NCBI GenBank assembly: GCA_022478985.1
Contig: JAKSZP010008028.1
Span: 105,816-169,815, forward strand
From: Massospora cicadina
Lineage: Eukaryota; Entomophthoromycota; Entomophthoromycetes; Entomophthorales; Entomophthoraceae
Length of the DNA stretch: 64,000 nt
Reading direction: 5' to 3'
Positions 55,457 to 64,000 of the stretch are shown here, piece after piece. Each line of letters begins with the position of its first letter. The first letter of the stretch is position 1. Both the position numbers and the translations under genes were made by a program. The notes beneath the pieces were generated by a model. It made no database searches and had not been told where the DNA came from. It saw only the letters and a list, made by a program, of their open reading frames with translations.

Positions 55457-56483
55457 TGCCAAGCCACACTAAAAGTAGACCAATTGAAAACGCAGCGGTA
55501 AGCAGCATAATGACTGTGACAAACGGCCAATGTACCCAGTTGACGCTCAGAGAGAGCCCTACTCAGAGAATTCTTAAGCATGTATAGTAATGAAATTTTG
55601 CTGACTAATGTCAAGAGAGTGTTTTAACTCTCTCATTTCTTAAGATATGGTGGGGAAAGCCCAACCACACAACCAGAAAATTATTCACTAACAACAGAGG
55701 AAATAGAGCACCGCAAAGGGTGTTTGTAACTAAAAGTTCAAAGGAGAAAATATAAAATAATATAAAGTCTCAAAAATGCTAAATACACTAGAATTTGGTT
55801 AACCCCAGGAAGGAGTCCTTTACCAGGTGGAAATATGAGGCTAAGATCTTTTAGCCTTAATTTGCAGGGATCTAGGTTCCACTAATAGAAGAAATAGTAT
55901 CAGTAGATAATTTGGAAAGGATAAAATGACCTACATTATTTGAGACCTCCTTCAGGAGATCAGCAAAGAGGCAATTCAAAATATACATCTACTAAAAATG
56001 AACAGGATTTATGTAAACAAGTGACTAAGGAGAAGGTTGGCCCCATAGCCACTTTTTTGTAATTGGGGGATCATTTTACATAGGGAGAGACACTGTGCCC
56101 AATTCAACTAATAAATGCAACTTTCCATCTATTTTTGTACTATAACTTGAGTAAGCTCACACTTGGATTACTGACTGCAATTGAATTTTTCCAAAGTAGG
56201 CAATATGGTAAACCAAATTGGACTCAAAGCCCTGTTCACCAATTAATTGTAACAACCCATCATAATTGTCAAAATAGCTTGTGCATTTCAGTGCTGTTGA
56301 TGTAATGATCATCCAACCATCACGCGCGCCCCAGAACTAACCTTTTCATATTTTGCCCTTACCCAGCGTTGGTCCAAGGTGTGCTTCAGGTCAGTAAGGT
56401 CCACCAACTTAGTACTTTTGGCCTGGCTCTACTCAAATTTATTTCCACCATCAATCAACACAGTTATGTTACTAACCATGACA
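55457..56483 (-). repeat. 5' LTR of element D
   Basis: On the minus strand starts TGTCATGGTTAGTAACAT and ends TGTGGCTTGGCA. It is colinear with 33179-34196 over most of its length, at perhaps two thirds identity by eye. Confidence 0.75.
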
Positions 56484-57256
56484 GGTGAAAACTAGTGTTT
56501 ATACGCCGTGTTGGTGAAATTCACCTTAGTGGAGATCAGGATAGCTGGGGTTATCAATTCCCTTTTTAAAAAGGAAAAATTACTAATCTAACTGCAGTGG
56601 TTCTGCCTCAAGACTTACACACTAGGTCAATTGTGCCCCAGGTTTTCTGGGGTCTTCACTGGGTACTATCACACCAATGTTAGAAGCACATTCTTTCAAT
56701 CAGCCACAACTATTAAACTCTCACAATTTGAAACATCATTTCCAATTAACCTATGACACTATACACTTGCTCAGTATGGACAGTGGCCTACAACATCGGA
56801 ACTTGGAGGGGAAGTGGTTTCCTAACCTCTTTTGCTCTTGGGGTTGCTCTCATGACCCAAGGTTTCTCCATTACAGCCATCTGGCTTGGTATAGGGGTTT
56901 TTGGTACATTCATAAATTTTTTACATCCCTGATGTAAATTTAAACCTTGTTTCTAGAATTGTTTAACATCTATGGCTCTGGATTTCTTGACCTTTCACTG
57001 GGTCCTAACCCACCCAAACTGTAATCTTTTTCTTTATCCAAACAGTCACTTTCAAGATAATAAACTTTGCTTTGTATCTAAGTTGTACACATTCTTTTAC
57101 ATTTATAAATTTATATATTTGTATCAGTCAACAATTTTGTATCCTTAAAGTTTAAAGCGAAATTTTATTAATAGTTTATCTATAGTTATGTCAGATATAA
57201 TGATTAGACATATTATTAATGACTGTAAGGCTTTATAGAATTAGCCAGAATATTAG
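56484..57256 (+). other. Spacer between element D and LINE-3
   Basis: Holds a 59-codon hydrophobic frame (56753-56932; MTLYTCSVWTVAYN..., GVALMTQGFSITAIWLGIGV) and an AATAAA at about 57059. It could be a fragment of a membrane-protein gene or an element. No family is recognised and I do not call a gene. Confidence 0.35.
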
Positions 57257-57270
57257 TAATGCAACTAGAA
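57257..57270 (+). repeat. Target-site duplication of LINE-3 (left)
   Basis: TAATGCAACTAGAA here and TAATGCAACTAAAA at 62498-62511, one mismatch in 14. Confidence 0.8.
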
Positions 57271-57479
57271 ACTTTTCTCTCTCGTTGCAATCACTAATTG
57301 CAACAAATTCAATTAGAGTCTAGGCAAGTTTGATAATCTCTTTGAGGAGATTAGTGTGCACCCTATGCTGGATAGCAGTTGGGCTAGCAAAGTTAAGGGC
57401 ACAGGATTGTGATCTGCACCATCCAAAGTTCATAAATGCCCCAGTGACTCTGGCTCCTAGATATAAAATAAAAACTGGC

Positions 57480-58750
57480 AGTTAGTATTTCCCTGGAGAT
57501 TTATCCTTGCAAGTGAAGTGTAACCAGTTCATCAATTCTTCGCATTCCCAGCCCCTGTTGTCAGTGGAGCATGGGGTTAAAGCTTTCCTGGATATTAATC
57601 AAAAGGTGCTTTGGGAAAAGTTCTGTGGATATGTTCACAAATTATTTCCCAAAATAGTATACGTTGCAATGCACTCCATGACCCATGGTTGGTTGGATAT
57701 CGTGTTTGAGAATAAATAAGCAGCAGATGAAGCTGCACAGGTGTGTAGTGCTAGGCCTCCCAGATGGTCAACGGGTGGTAAAAACAAAGTGCACTTGGTA
57801 GATCAAGTCAAACCAAATTTTTGTAACCTTTGACTTGCTCCCCACAACAATAAAGCGCACAGTGCTGAAGCTCCACCTCAAGGAAAGGCTTAAGGCATAT
57901 GTGGAAATTCACTCCTTTGAAATGCAACGCTTTACGCTCATGGCAGACCTGTGCTTGAGCAAAGTTATTGACATTATCACCCAATCCACAGTCATTGTGG
58001 AAGATTTGACCCAAATCCCTCACACTGCAGTTGTGCTCATTGACGGGCTGGGATTCCACCCATTCTGAATCACAGTGGATAGTGCGTCCCCTATCTGCAC
58101 TTTTTGTCACATTTTTGGCCACAAGGCCCACACCTGCCCCGCCAAGGAGGGCATTACACAAAATGAAATCCTCCCCAATGCAATGGGTAGTGCAGACACC
58201 CATTATGAAATGGCTATAGACACCAGTGCCGCCTTATCATGGGGCGCGCAGGGGTGTTACATTCAGGTCAAACCTGTGTCCCCGCAGGAGCATAAGAATG
58301 CCAAGCAGGCCTGCAGAGCAATGGCCAAGGCAGTGGCCATGGCCGCGTCCATGATCCCGCCTGCCCAGACCCAGTATGACATTGAGTCATTTGCTGCCAA
58401 AGCAGCTTTTGAATCTGTTCACTAATCAGATTGGGCCAACTAACCTGATGACCCAATGAGTGAGTCAGATTTACTTGAGCAATATTACCAAGCCTCAATT
58501 GAAACCAATTCTACCACCAACTTCCCTCCTGAATCTTTGTCAACCTTCGCTGATGCACCACAAAACCATTAAACTGAAGAGTTGTAACAAATTGACAAAA
58601 ACGTCGAAACCAAAAGCCAAGGATAAACCCACAGTGAAAGTAACCCATACTGACAATTACTCCATATCACAGAGCACCCACGGTGCTAAAGAAAGATTTT
58701 CTGAAAATAAGATGTCTGAAGGGCAAGGGGGTCCTTCCCCAAGCACCTAA
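57480..58750 (+). pseudogene. LINE-3 ORF1 (degenerate)
   Basis: LLSVEHGVKAFLDINQKVLW and KIVYVAMHSMTHGW match LINE-1's SKVEHGIRLFLGD...LW and HVVYVATNNMGCSW. A zinc knuckle, CTFCHIFGHKAHTC, lies at about 58096-58137. It ends near ...KMSEGQGGPSPST (58750). Several frame changes occur between 57719 and 58075. Confidence 0.75.
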
Positions 58751-58769
58751 GGTGCGATGAGGGGGAGCC

Positions 58770-61700
58770 TTCACAATAAGGACATTTAACATCGCTGGAC
58801 TCAAGGACTTGCTGTCCCAGGCAAGTAAACTGAGTTTTAAAAAATTTACCTGTGGACATTCTGGCCATTCAGGAAACCCACTGTTCACACAGTGCCAAGG
58901 AAACATTGGCAACCATGCTCCTCTCCTCCCTTTCTTTTTGGTCGCTGTACTTTGGGGTGCTTATAAATGTGACTTATAATTTTAAATTTCTCTCTAAAAA
59001 TTTTACCAAGATGGCCATAATCTTGTAGTATCCTTTTTGTAGGATAATAAAGTGCACGCTATTGTTAATAGTTTTATGCCCAACATGTGCTTGGGCTTGC
59101 TGGGAATGCTTCTCAGCTGTTACTTCCCTCCCACTTCCCCCTGACCCATTTGTGGTGGATGACATGAACTTCTGGGACAACCCAGCCACTGACTGCTAGC
59201 CTTATGCGCCTGCCCCCCGCAGGGGCACGTAGAACTTCACGTTCTAAAAGCCACTTTGGGGTTGTTTGATACCCTACCTAAACTTTTACCACTGCTCCCT
59301 AACATGTCTTGTCCCCATGTGCACAATGGTCAGCTGAGGTCAATGTCCCGCATTGACCTTATTCTTGCCGCATTGAACTTTAAGTCTCAGGTTACACACT
59401 TTATGATGACAAAAATCGATTTCTCTGACCACAGGTTGGTGTCAATTCCTTCTCTTTGTCACACCCAGTGGCACAGGGCCAAAGTGGTGCAGACTTCATC
59501 CAGCTAAGATCACGTCGCCCAGGTTTTCCTCATGGGTAGACAACAAAACATTGGTATCAGAGTTTGCCACGCTGTTCTGTGTGGACCTACTTACTACCTG
59601 GTCAACTTTCAAAGCAAACACCATCCGCCAGGCATGCCACCTCTCATCACGTCACTCTTAGGCTGCATTGGCAGGTCATTAGGCGCACGCTTGAAGAGGT
59701 GGACCACATGGAGTCTAACGCTCCTGCTGCAGGCTACAGCCTGGCTCTGGGTCACAAGTGGGCAGAAGTTTCCACTCACCTTAACGCACTGGTAAGGCAA
59801 CACAAACATCGCGTTTGTGTGCAGTATAAGGCAAAAAACTTAACGGCTGGTGATATGTGCTCCAATTATTTTTTTTAAAATTATTTGCAACACAACAGAG
59901 CTTGTCCTGCACACAGGTGAGGCGGCTGGACCACTCCAAAGCAGATACTCCAGCCAAAGTGGCAATCAAAGCTCAAAACTATTACTCTGAATTTTTCACT
60001 CTGATCCAGTTGAACTGGCCAAAATTAAAAAATTTCTTGAAAGTGCAAATATCCGCACAGTTTTCCATTATCTGGAGTTGATGAATTTAATTTCTCAGGA
60101 CAAGCTCTGAAATGTCATTTGCATTGCACTATATAGGAAATGCCCATGTCCAGATGGGATTCCTTATGAGTTCTATAAGAAATACTTTAATTGTTTCTCC
60201 ACCTTGTTGCTTGCATCAATGAATCAGTGTTTGTTAGAAATGCGCCTCCTTCCTAGGAGCCAAGAGGCTTTCACAACAACTTTTTATAAAAAAGGGGATA
60301 AGCTGTACTTGGCCAACTGGCGCCCCATTTCATTTACTACCACTGATACTAAGTTATTTACTAAAATTATGGCCAACCGCCTAGGGGAAGTTGCCTCTGA
60401 TCTCATTTTCTCTGAGCAATTTGGTTTCATTACCAAGCGGTCAATATGGGACAACATACACACTGTAGCCAACGTCTGCCAACCCATGGCTAATGGGGGA
60501 CTTTTTTAGACCAGAAAAAGTCTTATGATAGAGTCAACTGGGATTACCTCAAAGCCTGCCTCCACAAGTCCCACCTCTCCCATTGGTTCATTAATTGGCT
60601 GATGCTTCTTATGGAATCCTCCACAATGGCCGTGAGTGGCCCTGGCTTCCTCACTGGTGTAGTTTACCCTCAATGGGGACTCCGCAAAGGGGACCCTTTG
60701 AGCTCACTCTTATATAACTTCAGCCTCAAACCACTTTTACGCAATGTGAATGCCCGCCTTAATGGTGTTCTTGTGCAAGGCCAAGCACCAGTTAAGATGT
60801 TAGCATTTGCCGATGATTGTTTGGTTGGGGTATCTAACAACCAAGATGCATGCGCGCTTGAGGCTACTATCCAGGTTTACTTCAGGGTAAGTAACGCTGC
60901 ATTTAACGCCTCCAAAACCTAAATCATTCTCCTTGCTCAGTTTCAAGCCCGCTGATCACCAGCACCCCATTTCATACCTGCTTCAGCAGCTAGCTCACTG
61001 GTTTTCTTGCCCTGCCCACCCCATACCGCCCCAATTTGTGCTCCCTTTCGTGCCTAGACCCACTGCTGGTTTAGTATGCCATTTGGGTGTGTGGCTGGAG
61101 GTGGGAGGGTATTCCTTGTTGGTGATGGAGCACCATATCCTGGACAATGTCACAAAATGCATCGCCTCCCTCAGAGCCTACCAAAATTCCCTACCAGGCA
61201 GGATTGTGCTGACCAATTCTATGCTCCTATCTAAATTTTGGCTTGTGGCCCATGCTATCACCTTTTCCCCATCTTTCTTTATCTTGTTATACGCCCTCCT
61301 TCAAGGGTGGCTTTGGTTAGGCGCTTACCTCCAGTGCGCCTGGATGCCTTGTTTGGCCCTCGCCATAGTGGTGGTATGGGCCTGCTCAACTTTGATGCTC
61401 ATGCCACCGGATTAATTGGTACCTGGATCTCTGCAGTCACCAAACCCACACTCCAAGCCAAACACTGGTCACGTGTGGCCTGCTCCAATTTTTCCCAAAC
61501 CCTGGGCCTCAGCAATCCTACCCACCCCCATTCTCTGTTGAAATACCTTGCCTCAATCCCTCTGCTGCAGGCCTGCATGGGATGTCAACCCACTTCAAAC
61601 GTGTCTCCTCTCCATTCAGAGCGCTGAGTGGATAATTTTCATCAGTGGGCACACCGCCCAGAGGGGTCGCCCTACTCCCCGCTTCACACAGGAAGTACAA

Positions 61701-62400
61701 GGCCAAGCCGTTCTTAACAGTTTGATACCAAGGAGGTCCCCTATCATGGCCAGGGTGAATTATCTGGACATGTTGGACATCCCATACTCCCTAGAAACCC
61801 AGAAAGACATCTGGAAGTACACCCATCACCCTCTTTTGCAGCCACAAGTTTGTTCCCATGTGTGGCGCTGCTTGAAATGGGTATACCATACTGCCAAGAG
61901 ATCCAACGCATCACACTCCTCATGTGTTGTGTGTGACCAATATGGGACTTTGGTCCACCGCCTGGTAGAGTGCCCTCCATCAAAAACAATCTGGAATGAG
62001 GTTAAACGTCTCTTTTGTCAGGAGAAAACACAGCTCTTCAGCCTATCTATGGACATCTTTGGCTTTTCCTTAAATTCTCCTATATGACCTTCCCTCTAAG
62101 CCTTAGTGGTTGCAATTTCAATGTGGATTATCCACACGGTAGTCTTTGATGCCATTTCAGGCTCTACTCTCACCCTCCAGGAAGCTGTACGCTGATTCCA
62201 GTCGCACCTCATGGACCACTTTCAAGCATGATTGTTTGGGTACCTACCATCTCATTAATGACAATTGGTCTCAATCTGGTTTCCGGTTTGGTTCATCACT
62301 TAAGAACCTTTCTTTCTTATGCGCTCAATAGTTGCGCAAGCCTCTACTCACAATACCCCCTTCCTTTATTTGGCATTCTTACTAGCAACAGGAAACAGTG
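58770..62400 (+). pseudogene. LINE-3 ORF2: endonuclease and reverse transcriptase (degenerate)
   Basis: Endonuclease remnants include a VDILAIQETHC-like stretch (about 58852-58885), MSRIDLILAAL and KIDFSDHRLVS (59344-59445). RT includes KKGDKLYLANWRPISFTTTD, GLRKGDPLSSLLYNFS and FADD (60806-60817). The zinc finger CVVCDQYGTLVHRLVEC is at about 61924-61974. Many indels. ORF2 is separated from ORF1 by about 20 bp rather than an ATGA overlap. Confidence 0.82.
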
Positions 62401-62511
62401 AGGCTTCTCTGGGGTGCCTCTAGCTTATATTATTGCTTGGTAGCTTACATATTGGAAGTTTCCATCTCATGGTCGGCCTTCCCCAGATAAAATCAAATAA
62501 TGCAACTAAAA

Positions 62512-64000
62512 GTATAGTGTAAAATATAAGTTTTAGTTTATAATATATCAATCTAATTTATCCAATTATCAATTTAGGCTTACTATAGATCATAATATGC
62601 AAGTTTATACAGACTACTAATGATTGAGATATAGCATTAATATGATAAATTTGTTAAAAGTGGATACAAAATTTAAATCTTTATAAAAAATATTGCGCTT
62701 GAGTAAATTATTAGCCATTACATTGACAACTTGTAGCATTCTAATTTCTTTTTTTTACTGTAAATTTATAAACATAGTAAAGTCTATCTATATTACCTAC
62801 TAGAGGAGTTACCTGGTGCTTCTTGGGCTTATTAATTACTAGATGATTTAAATTAATTAATCTATGTTTTATATTATAGATAGCATGAAACTGCTTAATC
62901 ATTACCAATGAACATATCAAATCAATTAATCACCAACCGCTTACCCAATAAAGTTGAAACTATAAAATCAATAAAAATACCAACCACTCAGTCAAAACCA
63001 ATAAAGTTTATTGAATGAATCTAATACCCTCAAGACAATTGGAAAACCCAAAAAACCCAATGATTTAAGAAAAACCCGCCAACTACTTGGCCAAACCAAT
63101 TGAATGTAAGAAACAACCAGGATAACAAACTCATTAGTCAAATAGAACTAAGCTTTGTCAAATCAACCAGAAATCACCAACACTTGGCTATATTTAACTT
63201 TAAATATCAAATCAATAAAAACCACCAACACATACCCAAAACCTTTGGATCTATAAAATTAACCAAAATTAATCACCCACTCAGCCAATTAAAAACAAAT
63301 CTATCAGATCAATCAAATACCACAAAACTGGTAACAAAAAAATCTCTTTATTTTAAAAATCATTATATGTATATATGTGACATATCATTTTTTAATCTGC
63401 TGAACAAATTTTAAACTGAATTGTCACATATATTTTATGAATTAGAGAAAACAATCCAAACAACTATCTTAAATTAAAATAAAGAAAAAATCAGATAAAG
63501 TAGTTATTTTTAAAAAAATGAATGGATAATTATTAGTAAAGATAAAATATCCTAAGATTAAGCGCTTAAACTATACTTGATTGAAAACTACTCAAAAATG
63601 CAGACCTTACCATCTTATTATATAAATTAAAACCAAAGTAAATGCAGTTATATGATACTTTTTGAGTAAACTTGATAAACTACGCTGGCTTATCATTTTA
63701 TTTTTAGACTTGCATCCAGATACAGGTGCTTCATTAAGGTCCTTATAGCTTACCAGATGAATTAAATCATTCTATAACTAGCTTTGAAAAAGTAGAAAGT
63801 TTCTTTTGACTTCTATGTATGTTTTTTTCTAGTTTTGTATGTATATTACTCTTAAACTACCGAACTAATCTAGATGAACTTTATCAAAAAGGAAGAGAAT
63901 GCTCCCACTTAGGTCCCATTCAAATTTTGTAATGATTGGTATAATATAAGAAAAGTTTAGTATAAGAAGTGAAAATCTATGTATGATTGTGATAAATTGG
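62512..64000. repeat. AT-rich tract with inverted copy of the 25-27 kb repeat family
   Basis: From about 62920 to 63300 the sequence repeats units such as ACCAACCACTCAGTCAAAAC and ACCAACCGCTTACCC, the reverse complement of the GGTTTTGGCTGAGTGGTTG units of 25.8-27.2 kb. The motif CTACTAGAGGAGTTACCTGG lies at 62798. The 104-codon frame at 63100-63414 is low-complexity Asn/Lys-rich translation of the repeat and not a gene. Nothing is recognised from 63420 to the end. Confidence 0.5.

Larger units (their letters stand above)
33179..56483 (-). mobile_element. Element D: chromodomain Ty3/gypsy element (chromovirus), split by two later insertions
   Basis: Minus-strand element with LTRs at 55457-56483 (5') and 33179-34196 (3'). 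Removing element B with its 5-bp duplication and LINE-2 with its 15-bp duplication leaves about 8.4 kb. Both removals join broken protein motifs in frame: integrase YHVFSLHG across B, and RT KLDCFNAFNQIRI across LINE-2. The LTRs are strongly diverged and no target duplication survives, so D is the oldest element here. About 3 kb between its 5' LTR and RT is longer than gag plus protease should need. Confidence 0.82.
57272..62497 (+). mobile_element. LINE-3: full-length, older relative of LINE-1/2, defective
   Basis: 5,226 bp, within 20 bp of the length of LINE-1 and LINE-2. It starts CTTTTCTCTCTCG and ends GATAAAATCAAA, with a 14-bp duplication carrying one mismatch. ORF1 and ORF2 follow the same plan but differ substantially in protein sequence, so it is a separate subfamily and is more decayed. 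Confidence 0.88.

Noticed and set aside
55279..55614. 111-codon minus-strand frame across the 5' LTR end of element D
   Set aside because: It spans the LTR end and primer site, which a real protein gene would not.
63100..63414. 104-codon frame at the right end
   Set aside because: Asn/Lys-rich translation of an AT-rich repeat, with the reverse complement of the same repeat at 25.8-27.2 kb.

Overview
The window is eukaryotic and is mostly a graveyard of retrotransposons. It holds four LTR retrotransposons of the Ty3/gypsy (Metaviridae) type that can be delimited at both ends, a fifth cut by the left edge, three nearly full-length LINEs, several small non-autonomous elements, and one recognisable host gene, an ABCG-type transporter. 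The dUTPase-like domain in three of the gypsy elements, a chromovirus, and LINEs with a CCHC ORF1 suggest a TE-rich fungus, perhaps a basidiomycete. This is inference: nothing here fixes the taxon, and a streptophyte or other protist with a large genome is not excluded. The elements are full of TGA/TAG stops and single-base frameshifts, while the ABC gene is GC- and CpG-rich, so methylation- or RIP-like decay of repeats is likely.

Layout. 1-1499: minus-strand gypsy element F (gag remnant, primer site, 5' LTR), cut by the window edge. 1516-8870: gypsy element A (+), 5-bp target duplication GTGGT, inserted 16 bp from the outer end of F's LTR. 9373-18931: gypsy element C (+), target duplication ATGGG. 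18937-27433: non-LTR spacer with a piggyBac-like MITE, the ABC transporter (21045-24349, one frameshift), and an AT-rich tract of diverged repeats containing a fold-back element. 27451-32692: LINE-1 (+), 17-bp target duplication. 33179-56483: chromodomain gypsy element D (-), about 8.4 kb of its own sequence, split by gypsy element B (35189-44804, +) inside its integrase and by LINE-2 (46453-51673, -) inside its reverse transcriptase. 57272-62497: LINE-3 (+), older. 62512-64000: the same AT-rich repeat family as at 25.3-27.4 kb.

A, B and C belong to one lineage: gag with a CCHC knuckle, protease, dUTPase-like domain, reverse transcriptase, RNase H, integrase, and no visible chromodomain. F, A, B and C share one tRNA primer site, and D has a degraded version. 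B and C also carry about 2 kb of extra sequence between pol and the 3' LTR, with a conserved antisense reading frame of about 350 codons, a duplicated polypurine tract and short tandem repeats. Their LTRs share a hairpin that keeps pairing through a compensatory change. The antisense gene is the best candidate for something undescribed.

All element boundaries were found by eye from LTR pairs, target duplications and motifs. No alignment or database search was run.
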